A stretch of DNA of 64,000 nt from Casuarius casuarius (lineage: Eukaryota; Chordata; Aves; Casuariiformes; Casuariidae), in the NCBI GenBank assembly GCA_003342895.1, contig PTFA01000038.1, positions 1,871,935-1,935,934 on the forward strand, written 5' to 3'. The notes beneath the pieces were generated by a model. It made no database searches. It was not told the origin of the DNA and saw only the letters and a list, made by a program, of their open reading frames with translations. The position numbers and the translations under genes are program-made. Of the stretch, positions 40,801 to 55,800 are shown one piece after another. Within the stretch, counting starts at the first letter, position 1; the number at the start of each line of letters is the position of its first letter.

Positions 40801-43800
40801 TAATGAGGCACTTCAAAGACAAAGGGCAGTGAGTGCAGTCAGCATAATTACCAGTGTCTTGGAGGGTAAGTGGCTCCTCATTATGTTTATTGCAATCCTA
40901 AGGTAATGCTAGTGTGAAAGACCAAAATGTCAATACATTTCTTAAAAGTTAATAGAGATCCGTAGAGATGCAGCTAGGAATTTCATCTTTAATTTGTCTT
41001 TTTTTCTTTTTTAATGCATTATAGCACAGTCTTTATGTACTTGAACACATCCTGTGCACATCACAAGATCTCATTTTGTAGGACAGACCATGAAGGGGAT
41101 AGGAGTGATGGTGGGTGGAAGGAATTTCTCTTGTGTTAAGGTTGCAGGCCTGGGGCTCTGGCTTCTCTTCCCTACTCTGTTACTGGTGATACAACACTGC
41201 AGCAATATATGCATAAATTCTCTAACATTAAAATTACACAAGCAAAATTAATTGTAGCAGTTCATGGGTTTTGAGTACTTAGCCTTACTATTTTTATTCC
41301 TTTAACTTACCTTCTTATGNGAATTTTTGGGGGTTATGTCTCTTGACTGACTGATGCTTTCTCTGCCTTTATCAATTGCTTCTAATCACGGCCGCATCAA
41401 GACCTTGTTTAACTTGTACCTGTGAAATGTTTATTTTGCTCATCAATGAAAAATCATTGTAGAGCTTTCTGAAAAATTTCAGCCCAAATTGTTCCTCTGT
41501 TTTCTGGGGCAGGATTAGGGAGAAATATATCATTTTGTGCATTCTGTGGAGCTCTGTCACCAGTACTTGGCGCACAACCATGAGGTTTGGCAGGGCAGTA
41601 CCTTGGGGCAGGGAAGTCCCTTTTCTTCAATTATGTGTCTGGCAAAATCACAGCTGCTACACGTCCAATGGAGATGGTCTTGCTTTGCAGTTCAGTTCAC
41701 CAAAAGCTTGGTTTGTGCTGCACATCTTCAAATGCAAACTGCGGTTGAAGAGGACTGACCCCATAGTTGTAGCTCTAAGTGGCTATGGATTAACCTGAGA
41801 ATAAGTATTGCAATGGGGAGCAGAGAAATTGTCTTTGCTAGGATCTTTGGGCCAGTTCTGCTGGATTCACATAGTGTGAATAAAGAAGAAACCATTTGAT
41901 CTAGAAGAAGAGAAGGCAAGTAGACCTGGAGTGAACTGGGTCAGAGTGATTAGATTTGGATAAACAGCATGGAGTGGAATCGCAGATTTGAGTTTGGAGG
42001 AGAAGAAATGAAAACTAAAACTGGGAGAGCAAATAAGGACAGGTCAGGCATGTTAGGAATGATCAGTAAGTTCCCGTTTGTCAATGAGTTTTCAGAGGAC
42101 TTCAGGAGGACTTACAGGAGGGCTGGTGAATAAAGAAAGGCTATGATTCTTTCAGTGATTTTTACCAAACAGTTTACCAAAAGGATGCAAATTCCAGTGG
42201 AAAAAAAGCTTTTATCTCATGCTTTTATTATAGAAAATGAAGAGATGTTGCTGCTCGCGAGTGCTGGGAAATGATGAGGTTTTCCCCTAAGAAAAGTGAC
42301 CTAGGGGCACGTTTCAGGTGCAGTGGTCTTGGATTTACCTCACCTGAAAACTGAACGTCTAAGGCTGCTGTCGACGCTCTAGATGCCCTGGATAGTCAAT
42401 GGAGACACAGAGGCATTGGATGCAATATAACTAACGGCATAGTCAGCTATGTTCGAATCAGATGAATAGTGATTTTGAATCCATTTCTATTTTGACAATC
42501 GAACGTTTCTAGGGAAAGGGGCTGATGCTGGCCCCTATACCCTAAACATCTGCATTTAGTCAGATGATTATAGTAGAAGTCTGTGCCTGAGACATATAAA
42601 GCCTGATCCAACAGCTATTGATGTTAATCTATGTAGTGAATTTTGAATACAATTTTCTCTGAAATTCATCTCCATGTTCCATAGCTAGTATATGGACTGC
42701 ATGAATGGTAGAAGGTGGAGAGGAGCTTTGGGGCTCTGTGTGAGTTGTGAGGGTTTTCTTAATCTTCTTTTCTTTCAAGTTTTGATTACTTGACTTTATT
42801 ATTTCACTATATTGCTCCATGATAACTATTTAATTATTATCGGGGTTTCTTTTGTTTTTAGAACTTGAAGAATCCCAGCAGAGATGCCCTCCATGCCTGA
42901 AAAACTTCGCTTTAAAGTATCTTGTTTGGGACTATTGTCCGCTTTGGTTGAGAATCAAGAAAAAAGTGGCTGCTTTCATAAAGGATCCTTTTATTGATCT
43001 CACCATCACTATCTGTATTGTGATGAACACTTTGTTCATGGCACTGGAGCACAATAACATGTCAGATAATTTTAAATCGATGCTTAATGTAGGCAACTTG
43101 GTAAGCAAATTCTCAGATATGTGACATTTTATACGAGGGACTGATTGATGGGTGTTTTTTACTTGAGACACAAAGGATAACTTTAAAAGTGAAAGATCAG
43201 CAAAATCTGAATTTATGAACTCTAAATTTCTGACCTATGCAATTCCCCAATTTTGCTGATGCGCTTTTAACAGACACTCCTGAGAAAGCAGAAAACAAGC
43301 CTCTCATTTTAATTGAAAGTGCATTAAAAGTTAATAAAAGTGGACTTTGTTGACCTGTCCATGACTATTACTGTCCTCGTAGGAACATGATCTAAAGATT
43401 AGATATATTCATGGCAACTCTTAGGCTGATGCTACTTACTATTCCTTTGTCACAGGTATTTACAGGAATCTTCACCGCAGAAATGATCCTGAAAATCATT
43501 GCTCTAGATCCCTATTATTATTTTCAGCAGCACTGGAATATTTTTGACAGTGTAATTGTTACGTTGAGCTTAATTGAACTGAGTTTTCCCAAACACAAAA
43601 GCAAGAAAGAAAGGAGAAAAGGAGGAACCATGTCAGTTTTACGATCCTTCAGACTGGTAATGCCTCATGCTGAATCAGTTGCATAAAACATTATGTTATG
43701 AATATCGTAGAGAAGATTTCTATGGTCTGCAGTTAGGACAAAGCAAATTTTTTTTTTTTAATCTCAGTAGGGGGAAAAAGAAATATATTGTTAAACTCAT

Positions 43801-46800
43801 TAAGATGTTAGAGTCAAACTTCAATGTCATGTGTATTTACTTTGAATATAGTGAGAAATATTCAGAGAAGATATTATAAAACTGGTATTGATATGAAAAA
43901 CTACAACAGGTAGTCTTAGGAAAAAAAGTGGAGTACAGAGAAAAGTGTACTTAAAAACAGGCATAAATCGAAGAGAAGGCATTCATATCATATACTATGG
44001 GCTGATTTGGGTGCTTGAGTTGTGTTTCCAAAAGTTAGCCACCTTTTATCATAATACAGCATCCAGATTTTCTAAATTTGTTTTTTTGCCGTATGTAAAT
44101 TAGCTGCCATAAACCACATCAAGTGGGTTGTATTCATACCTGTCTGTGTGTACCAAACACTTACCAGGGACTCATATTAGCCTGGTTCTTAAGGAGGTTG
44201 TTTATCTTTGCAATATTGCCTAGGTTAAAAACAAAAAGCTATACTTTTAATGGAAACAGCTTTAGGAAAACATATTTTATGTAGCAGAACAGCCCTCCAA
44301 AACTACACACAAGTCCCCTTCTGGAAGTGTCTTTCTCTCCACCCTGGCTATAAAGAGAAAGTAGGTGGTTAGTTTAAATCAGACACCTGATTTAAGCTAA
44401 AGTGAGGTGCGGAGAATCCCACTCTCAAGAAACAAACAGGTGAAAGCATGCAGAGGAAAGGGATATAACGCATACACAAATTCATAGATATACTATGTTG
44501 GTCACACCTTGGTGTCACAGTGACGTACACTTTATATTATTGGAATAGTTCAGAATGTTTATAAAATGTTTTTTGCAAATTTTGAATGGTGCAAAGATGG
44601 GTTATCTCTACTGATGTCTAATACTATGCTTTATCTTTTTACACAGCTGAGGGTCTTCAAACTGGCAAAGTCCTGGCCAACTTTAAACACTCTTATTAAA
44701 ATCATTGGTAACTCATTGGGTGCACTGAGTAATCTGACCCTCGTCCTGGCAATCATAGTTTTTATTTTTGCTATAGTAGGGGTGCAGCTTTTTGGGAGAA
44801 GTTATGGGGAGAACAGCCTTAAAATAACAAAAAATGGCAAACTACGCTGGCATATGATGGACTTCTTCCACTCGTTCCTTGTAATTTTCCGAATTCTGTG
44901 TGGAGAATGGATTGAGACCATGTGGGATTGCATGGTGGTAGCTGAACAACCATTGTGCCTCCTTGTCTTTTTGCTGGTCATGGTGATAGGAAATTTAGTG
45001 GTGAGTTTTTGATATTTTTCCTCTCTTTATCCTGTGAATAGTAGAATATACTTAACCGGCTTTCTGTTAATAAAGAGTAGTTCCCCAAAACAGAGGTAGA
45101 AGACCTATGTGTGACATTACAGTCTACAAAAGACACTTTTGCTTTTCATCCCTGAGCTTCTGTCCCTATTTTCAGCGCGATGCTTTGTGCACATCACTTG
45201 ACTCTTTCATGTGACAATGTGATGTGGAATTCAGCAACAAACAACTTTCCAATTAAAATAACAGAGGCAAATATTTTTCCTTCATCTCTCAGGATCTGGA
45301 TGTAAATAATCACTAAGGTTTAAGGTTTGTCTCCTTGAATTAATGGGGTTAAGTGATAAATCCCTCTGTAAATCAAAATCTGGATTTTGCTGAAGATCTC
45401 ATGAATATGAATTTGTGATAGGCAAATAGCAGAATCTATGTTCCTATCATTGAAATCGTGGTTTTCTTTAATCGTGTATAAATGAATCCTCCGTAAGTGC
45501 ATTCATATCCAAAGGCAACAGCTTATGTCAGTCATTCCCACCACGGCAGGTGAGATCCGTATCGTGTAAAGTTAACTGTCAGCACTGTTAAGTGCTTAAG
45601 CTAAGCTACTCATCGAAGCTCTCTTATTATCAACAGAAACAGAGGGGCATCCAAGGGTTTGAGTTATTTTCCTAAAAGGTGAATAACTAAGACAGGTGGA
45701 AAGAACTGGTCTCTGGAGGGCTAATGTTCTTCACTGACCGTCTGCCCAATTCTGACATGCTAAAAGTTAAGCTACATAAATCCCATTCTAAACTGGAATG
45801 TGAGTTAAAATAAACTGGAACTTAGGAAAAAGTTGAAACCTGCCTCCCCCATACCCTCTGCCAATAATAATAATAAAGAGTTTATAAATTCTTCTTTCTA
45901 AATGTACTCAAAAGCAGGAAGGAAAGCTCAATTTGAGAAACTTGGTTTTGATTTTATGACAGTGTTGCAGATTTGATAGAATTGCTGAGCCTGAGGGAAG
46001 TGACATAATTAAACTAATTAGCCATGTCCATAGTCTTCGCTACTATTATAACCTTTGAAATGTTGTTTGTGTTAAATATTGGCACTTGGCATGCACAGAT
46101 CTGTCTCAGCTACTATTTTAAGTAACTTCTGGTATGGAGAGTGTCATGGTAACGTAAAGCTTTCTGAGAGATAAGTTTGTCTCATCAACAACAGTGTGAT
46201 CATAGTCATTTCTTCCTTGCCTTGTTTTGGCTTGTTCAGTAAGACCAAACTTTGATAGCAGCTGTATTTTTCCAAGTTAGAATTTAAATTTCTGAATGAT
46301 ATTCTCATGACTTCTTTTTTTTTTATTTCAATGACTTTCAGGTTCTCAACTTGTTCATTGCACTACTACTGAATTCCTTCAGCACTGACTGCCTCCAGAC
46401 AGCAGAAGATGATGGAGAGATGAATAATCTTCGGGTTGCCTTTGCTCGGATTCAAAAGGGATTTCACCTTGTGAAGAGCGTTACCTGGGATACCTGTTGC
46501 GGAAAGCTCAGGCATCTGAAGAAAGCACATGGAAAGAAAATTAAATTGACTGCCCAGAACCAACTTGGTTTTGGAACAGAAGGAAAAAATTGTAAAGAGA
46601 ATTACAGTAATAAGGGAGCTGAGAAAAATGGGGACAAACGCTCTGGTCTTGAAGATTTTATTAACAATCCCAATGTATTTGTTTGTGTCCCAATTGCTGA
46701 GGCAGAGAATATAAGTGAGGGTTTTGAAGAAGATGATAAACTGAGCACATCTACAGACACAGAGTACAACAAAACGGTAATAAATGTATTTGTATTTGGA

Positions 46801-49800
46801 TACTAGTGTACAACATATATTTTGAGGGATGTATGTATCTTAGAAGACTGTTTCTAGCAGAGCAGGATGGCATACATGTATCCATCTCCAGATGGTTACA
46901 AAATTCTGAACTAGAACCAAAAATACAAATCTTTAGAGTGAGGATTTGTTGATCACTTGGAGCCTCCTAAAATCAAGATTGTTTATGATCTTAAAGAAAG
47001 ACCACAAATGGTTGGGTTTGCTGCAAGAGTTACTGGAAGACATGTCATGTTACGTGCAGATAATTGCATAGTTCGTAGAGTGTTGGTAGATAACTGCAGC
47101 AGTCCTTTGTGACTTTGCAATTTGTTAACCTATTTTGGCATTATTTACATGACAGAGCAAAAACATAGGTGCTACATAAAGGACATATTATCATAGACTC
47201 GTAGTACAAACTCTTAACTGTGGTCCACTCTTTGTCTTTTGTCTTTGAGCATACAGAATATAGTAATTATTAGAACAAGGTGGAAGTATTAAACATGGGA
47301 TGGATCTGTTAAATTCATGTTTTTTATATGGTAGCATAAATAATCCTATTTCTTTATGTTTTCTCCGAATTCTTCAGTTCTATTTTAACCACAGAACACT
47401 CCCTTTCTGGTTCCAAATTTTCCTACCGTAAGTTCCATCTTAATCCATACGAAAAAATTCTCACTTAACTTCCATGGTCGCTGGGTCGGGCTTCGGACTC
47501 TTCGAGGAATTACTAATTTCTTAATTTACTGTATGCCCATGGAGAAAAATTTCCCTCTTTCCATCCCTAGGTAGAGTTAGAGACTCAAAATGATTACATC
47601 TGCATGACTTGTCTCGTCCAGGGAGCCCTACTTTAAATGATTTGTACCATTTATATTTCTTTCCCTTCCAATTAGTTCACCCCTAGAAAGGAGAAAGAAA
47701 ACCCAGCACTCTAATCCACGTATTATTTTCAGGAGGAAAGTCAGCTGAGGCAAAGGGGAGAACGAGGGAAAAGTTCAGGAAGCTGGAGTAAAGGATCGGG
47801 ATTTTCCTCTGAAGAATTCAGTGTGCTTTGCCTAGGAAAGGACAGGAAGGCATCACCAGAGCAGAAGGAGGTAACAGAGTTCTGTTATATGACATTGAGC
47901 TTCCAATTCTGGTCGAGCTCTGATGTACATTTCTGTTCTAGGATTTGCTGGAGTTGAATATAGACTGTAGGAAATGGAAAAATGAAGTTCAATTCTGGGG
48001 AAGGGATATTTTCTAATTCGTTTTAATGCATAAGCCCTTTCTAATTCTATTGCAGTGGGACTCCATAGATAAGTTACTCACTCAAGGGTTCGTAGTATCC
48101 TCTGGGCAGCCCCTGCAATGCAACATGAGAGCTCAGTTTAGTAGCGTTAGTGATGCTGAGCTCAAAGCAGTTGGTCTATCTGGTTAACAATGGAGGCAGG
48201 ATTCTGTGAACAAAACTGAATCTGTGCTGGGTTTCTAGGTATTCACTAAAAAATGCATCTATATATACATCTATATATACATGTATACCTATATAGCATG
48301 GAAAAGAGACTACTTGGAAACAGAAAGACTCTAATTGTATGATTCAAATAAATCATTTAAAAAATTTTCTCTGCTATTTACTATTTCTTGAAATCTGAGT
48401 CAGAAAAAAAAAGTGACATTAAAGGAGTGTTATGCTTCCAAGTAAAAGTGGGAAATTCCTGTGAGTCCACTTGTACCCTAAATATCTCAGTTCCAGGAAA
48501 CATAATACTTTAAATGAGTTGCTCACAAAGAAACTAAAGGCAGTAGTTATTCAGAAAAATATTTTAGAATAAATTTGAATAAAAAATACGTTCAGAAAGT
48601 AACAGTCTTCCCCAGCAATTTGGAAACATAAACAAAAGCCTAGAATAATTAATTGGTAACAAACTGCTGATTTGTTGTATGTTATATATTATGTGTGGTG
48701 GGATTGTAAAAAGTTTTGCAAGCAGAGAATATATATGATTCTAGTTTCAACTTCATAAGTACTTTCTTGAGCATTTCTGATGCAACAATATATTTATCTG
48801 GTTCTCCAGTTTAAATGTATTCTCCAATGTTTTCTTGTTTTTAGCCCAGTTAAAGCTTATCCAAGTTTGAGGACTACATGTACCTGTAAAAAAATTGCAA
48901 TCTCTTCAATTTGCAGGCTCATTAGATGGTTTAAGATGGTTCATGTAGATAGACAGATATGCATTTATACTTTGTAAGCATATAGCTTTGACTTTCATTT
49001 GAATGCACCTGGAGGTATTTCTAAGCTCATATACTTTTAAAATCAAAGTCCATTCCTTTAGTAATGCTATTTGAAATATTAGTACATAGCCAAGCTTTAA
49101 TTCTTGATTTTTTTTTAATTGCAATTTCTCAGGGACAAATTTTTTCAACTGGGGCCAAATGTAGGAAGAATCAATACCTGATTTTATTTTGTTTAGCAGT
49201 TTGACAATGTCAGCTCTTCTGAAGGCAGCACAGTGGACCTGATGAATCCCGAAGATCTTTTGAGGCAGATTCCAGAGTTTGCTGAAGACTTAAAGAACCC
49301 AGACACATGTTTTCCAGAAGGTAATATTCAGATATTTTCACTAATGAGGAAAGAGAACAGTCAAAAATAACCTATTTCTCTAGTGATGCTGAGCCAATAG
49401 AGCGAGACTAATTTTACTTAATTTTAGTTGCCCATAAATCAGGCATCTAGTCCGTTTGTCCCTCTCTGGTCAATGGAGAGATCATGGCACGTGAAGAATA
49501 ATCTCTCTTTCTTCAGATACCGAGGCCCAGAGTTGGGCATATGTGATGGTTGCAATGAGGTGACGTGAATCCCACTCCACAGGACAGCATCAAAGTCACT
49601 TCAGGGCATTAGCGCAGGAGAGATGTGTGGGGACAGGTCCCACCTGACATGGGCACTGGCACAAGGCACTTGGCACGTCAGCTTTATTCATCCTTTACAC
49701 CAATATAAATGCTTATTCCTTGAATAACGTTTTGTGAACAAATCCCTATAACGATTAGAGGAGTGAAATAGCAGAAAGATGATGTCAGGATGAAGCTGAA

Positions 49801-52800
49801 TTTCTATGGGATGATAAGCGGGGAATCCCTTTTTCAAATCGTTGGGCAGCTTTTGTGTAGCTTCACAGGTTTTCATTTTAGGTTGTACTTGGTACTAGTG
49901 AATCTTTCCTACTCGAATATGTATAACAATATGCGGTTTCCATAAGAAAATAGAAATAGTTCATTAGATTTCTCCCAAATAACGGTAGTTACTGACAGCC
50001 AGGGATAATCACTGCACTCTCAGTATTAGACACGAGCGAATAAACTATATCGTCCAAGTCAGTTTGTAGGATCTTTTCTTCCACATTAGCTTGTTATATT
50101 AAATGAATTCTAACTTTAGCAAAAATGTTCCTGGTGCTCATTTGGCTCTAGTTATTCCCATCGCCTCCCTGCCCTGCTCTGCAGCGCTGACCTTTTCTCC
50201 TGTGCCCTTTTTCTGTCCATGAAATTTCTAGAGCACCATTTTAGGATTCGACCAGTAACAGCGAAGCAAGTAAAAATTATTCAAAGCTAGAGAGATGTTG
50301 TCTCTGTGAACAAAGTACTTCATGCGTTATAATGTCTTTTTTACTATTATAATGTTATACACCGTAAATCCTAAGGAAGATTTACCATGCTTATATTGCA
50401 GTTTGCTTTTATCTCTCCAGAAAGACCACAAATGGTACGTTAATAATACAGATGTCAGATTTCTGAGCTGCAGGATTTTTGTCGAAACTACATGATAGAC
50501 GGCTATATTTGTCAGCACAGCCATCGGGGCAAAACAGATGAAGGTTTTCTTTCCCCATTCCAGCTCCAAAATCTGGGTGCAGAGAAAAACAGTGAAATGT
50601 CTGGTATCACGTGCCGTAGTGCCAGGCCAAAGTGTGCCTGCTGTGGCCAAATCATTACAGAATTCAGCTGAAGGTATAACAAATCTGCATCTCACATAGA
50701 TTTCTGCACACTGGGAAAGGGTCACTATCTTGTGCAAGTGCCATTCCATGCCTAATCCCCCAAACCAGATCCAAGTTACTGGAGAAGAAGAGGTTATTAA
50801 AGGAAAGATCATCAGAATTTTTTGCATAGATTGTATAGTGTCATATATGTGAGTTACATAATGTATCTACCTATCTGCATATATACACACACAAATTTAT
50901 GTATAATACAGTGTATATTTAATACAGCATATATGTAGTATAGAAAGGCATGATATATGTTTTTTTCATTTTTGGAGATGGCAGAAGCCTCCTACCTTTT
51001 TTCCACAATAATGAAAACACGAATTAGCCTAGAGCAGACAGTAAGGAAAATGTCACCCAAAGTCAGTTAATAAAATGAATAATCAACTGGAAACAGGATT
51101 TTACAATGGGATGTTTCAGGAAAACTCGACAGGCAATGCTGCCAGTGCCACTTGTAAGAAGTACTAAAAATCACAGAAGTAATCTGCTCAGTTCACAAGG
51201 AAACATCTCCTTTTAGTCAACCTAGCAATTAGGCATATTCTTACAGGTTATGTGATATAAAATCAGATGCTTTATACATTCAAAAGCAAATAAATATATG
51301 AATGAATGGACCTTGCAAGGTAAAGTATAATGTTGCAGTGTTAAAGATAACAGTATTATCTTCTTTGTCTCTCAGCCTTTTTGTCCTGGTGTATTATGGG
51401 ACAGTTTCCCAAAAACAGCGTTCAAAAATTGATAAAGTCTTTTGCGACAATAAGGATCTTCCTCCAGCCCTGAAATTTTGTGACCCCAAACAGCAGCTGC
51501 CTGAGAGCCAATGTCTCAGAAGTATTTGGAAATAATGCGTTGCTCAAAGGCACTCCAGCAGCTTTGTTACATATATGTGCCTATACGTACATATGTATTT
51601 TTTTCCCTAATTCCTATTTAAATATGTATTTCCTAATTTTTTTCTCATGGCAAAACAGATGAAAAGGAACCAACAAAAATGTCCGTTTAAGGTGACCAAG
51701 GACTTCCCGTCCACTCAGAATTTTCCTGGGTAACCCTTCACTTGTGTGTGTATTCCTTGCTGTGTGTGTCTCTCCCTCTCAGGTTGTGCTCGATATTTTC
51801 GTTGCTATGCGGGTAAAGCCATAAACTTGGGAGGACAAACGTGGTGGAACCTGAGAAAAACTTGCTACCAAATTGTTGAACATTCCTGGTTTGAATCCTT
51901 TATCATATTCATGATTCTTCTGAGCAGCGGAGCCCTGGTTAGTGTAACACAAATTCGTATATTTATTTAGAAGTATTTTTAGATTTGATTTGCATGCAGC
52001 AAAGTGTTTTTAGTGGAGGAGACAAGATATATCTTCAAAGTCATCAGGAGGAAAAGGAAAGGGGCTTCACACAGGAGTCATTCACTATTGTAAATATTAC
52101 AAATTTATTGTTTATGTTATTGCAAATTATGAGTGAGACTAAAAATATATAGCTCTCAGAAGGTATTTGCATTCCAGCTGCATACTGAATTTTAATGGCT
52201 TTCTCTGGGAGATATTCCACAACTGTGGAATATATATATATTTTATATATCATTAAAACAAATATATGACTCTTACTTAGTATTTTAATTCTCTTGAGAG
52301 CATAAGCTTCTTGAACTAAATTTCTAAAAATACACTTTCCTTCTAGAATTCCAGTGTGCTTGTGTGTGTGTCCCCACAGAGGTACACGATACAGAGAAAG
52401 AGAAAAGACAGAAGAATTAAGTTTCTGAGTTGATATCTGAGTAAATGTAGATGGGGTTAAAATCTATGTAAATCACCTATTGGATGACCAGAAGAGGACT
52501 ATCATTTTATGAAGGTCATCTCTGACTTCTTCTGTTTACCTATATATCATAATTTCAGGCATTTGAAGATATCCATATAAACGAGAGAAGAAGTATTAAA
52601 ATTATGTTGGCATTTCTTGACAAAATTTTCACTTTCATCTTTGTTCTGGAGATGCTCCTGAAATGGGTGGCCTATGGCTTCAAGAAGTATTTCACCAATG
52701 CCTGGTGCTGGATGGACTTCCTTATCGTACAAGTAAGTTCTGCCCTAGACGTTTCCAGGCAGGTCCTAACGCAGGGCGTAGAAAGCAGAACAGCTGATTC

Positions 52801-55800
52801 TTTTTTGGATGTGAATTTAAGACAGCTTGAAAGGGAAACTATCTTTCAGGAAGCACTGAGCTCTTACCTTATGTTAGTGATGATTTTGGGGACATCACAC
52901 TCTGGACACTGAAGACTTGTTCACAATTTGGCCTCTATATCCCTCCCATTGTAATATTCTAAACATCCATATCAAACCCAAGTTTGGAGAAATTATGCTG
53001 AGCAAAATCTAGCAACCTTACATAGTGTATTTTATCATTGGTTTAAGTGGAGTGCAAATTTCATCCTTAAATTTCGAGATGTAGAAAACACACACCTGTG
53101 TTTGCAGGCTACTCTTCTCCACTTTCACCAATAAGATGATTATTTTGAAAGGGAATAAAAGAAGCAGAGGCCAGAACTTTGCTAATGCTTTCTTTTGTGT
53201 CTCCGTTCAGGTCTCTTTAATGAACATCATAGGTAGTTCACTTGGTTATATGAAATCTCTGAGGACTCTCCGAGCTCTGAGACCCTTGAGAGCATTGTCA
53301 CGATTTGAAGGGATGAGGGTAAGACTNAACATCAGTTAAAGCCTGTTGTACTAATAACAGTGTCACAACTCACTTTATGTGAGACACTTTATGTGTCTTT
53401 AGGAGGCTGGCAGGCCTCCACCACATAAAGTTTAGGATCTACAAGACAAATTCTTAAAAGGCACATTTGCCAGGTTCCTCTGAACTTGTGTGCTCCTTAT
53501 AGATTTTCCTTAAGTGATTGGGCCTGGCCATTGCTGAAACTAGACCTAGACCCGGCAGAACTCTGCTCCAATGCCGCTCAATCATTCCTGTCTTCTTGCC
53601 TTATTGAGATGACCAAAAATAAAATAAGTACCATGAACACAATTTTCATTTGGAAGCCTGTTGGAAAGCTAATTCAGAAAAAAGTGAATCACCTCCTTTT
53701 TGCAAGTTTTTTGTCAGATTGATTTACAAGAGCTCTAGACTATTAAGTGGTACTTTGTCCAAATTATTATTTCTTACAAAAAGCAGGAACGTGTCTCTGT
53801 AGATTATTTGATGCCTTTTCCATCAAAAGAAAATGTGATGACTTTGATTACAAATCCTCCATCATGTAAAAGCAGAGATTTGTTGCAGCTAGTCATATGC
53901 AAAACACATCTGTGCACTGTAATGTGAAACAGTAATAATAGCCACAGCAGTGTCTGGGCAAAAGTAACTTCTAGGTCTATGGAATATACTCTGGCGTGTG
54001 AATACAGATAATATATAATATCACTGCTGGACATTTTCACGGGAACACAAACTCAGTGACGTTGAGATGTATTACTTTTGGATATCTTTTGGAAGTGAAA
54101 GTGAAATCCCTCTCATTGTAATATTGTCCCTGTGAAGGCAGAGAAACTGAGACATTCTTTCAATTAATTTACTGCCAAAAATTTGCAAATCTGGAGTGGA
54201 TTTCAAAATAGGTACCATCATACTTTCTATCTTGCTACATAAAATGCTGGTGACATGTTCTCCAAAAATGTTCACAAAGCTTTTTCATTTTTATTGCATT
54301 CCATAAAGTTCTCGTTTGCTACCTGACAGCAGTTAGGCTTTGATGTGCTGACTTCACTGCTTGCAAAACTTAAAGATATAATTTCATTGTTTCCTTTCAC
54401 TGCTGCATTTTGTGAAGCAATCTGTTATGCCTTGGCGTACACTTAAACACTAAATGGATTTTTTTCTGTGATTGTACAGCATCCAGCACAGAAAGTCCCT
54501 AGCTCATGATTATGGGTCCCAAATACAACAACAATCCTGTAAAAAAATAATGGGTCCAGCAAAGGACTAGCAGAGATTCACTAGTGGTCCTCTAAAAACT
54601 ACTTTTCACAGTCTTAATAAAACATTTTCCCTGCATTAGTGCTCATGGAAGAGTCATCCATAAATTAGTGTTATAAAAGTTAGAAAAAAAACCCAAAAAA
54701 CAAAAAAACAAGGGAAAGTTATCAAAAGAGGATGGACTTGCATAGTATACTTATGTGGTGGTGTTTCACAGCAAACCAAAACAAACCAGCTGTTCCTTTG
54801 AAAACATAATGGTTCTTTTTCCCAGAGTCTGCAATGCAAGGGACTAATCTCACAAATACAATACATCTGTGAATCTTTGTTCAAGGTACTAGTCGCATCT
54901 GAGATGGGAAAAAAATAGGTTGCTGTTTGCTGAGATGGCCAAGGGGAGCTTAGGGTTTTTTGTAACAGTTCGCTGCAGTGAGCGGATAATTGCGCCTGTC
55001 TTGGTTTAAGTAACTGTATTTCTTCTCTCCCATTTCACCAAAGGTGGTGGTCAATGCCCTCGTGGGAGCCATCCCTTCCATCATGAATGTCCTGCTTGTC
55101 TGCCTCATCTTCTGGCTCATCTTTAGCATCATGGGAGTGAACCTGTTTGCTGGAAAGTTTGGGAAATGTGTCAATTTGACAGAAGAAGATTCAGAATTAA
55201 ATAGTTCTATTAATAACATATCAGACTGTAAAACTTACAATAATACAGGAAAAATATTCTGGGTCAATGTTAAAGTCAATTTCGATAATGTTGGCTCTGG
55301 TTACCTGGCTCTTCTTCAGGTGGTAAGTGCTGTTCACCTTCACTAACCAGGATGGACCCAGCATCCAGCCAACCCCTAACTCATCTCTGTGGGTGATGGA
55401 GAAGGGTGGTCTCATGCAGCCCGCTCTTCCCTCATAGCTGGCTGTTCAAACAGCAATGTTGCTAGTGCCTGCAAATGGAAAAAGGTGGGGTATTCTCACA
55501 TGTGGACAAGGTGACCCCCCACAGTTCAGATTTGCTCAGCTGTGAGGGTTGCAAGGCCTTCAGTAGCCCATATGGTGAAGGACTGCTCTGGCCGGATCCT
55601 CGTACAACATGTGCTGTCCTTCCCTCACAAGCTTTCTCGCCCTGGGGGCTGAGGATGTCACACGCAGAGCACTGGCAAGTTTCTCTAAAGTCAGAATTTG
55701 ATGCAATATGTTTGTGCCCACACCACAGCCTCTTTCCCCAGTCAGTGTTACCTAGATATTGCAAATGGCATGAAGACTTTCACCCTAAAAGTTCAACAAA

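Noticed and set aside
50327..50827. A 166-codon open frame on the - strand inside intron 18
   Set aside because: No family resemblance, no splice or promoter context, and AT-rich introns this long give such frames by chance.
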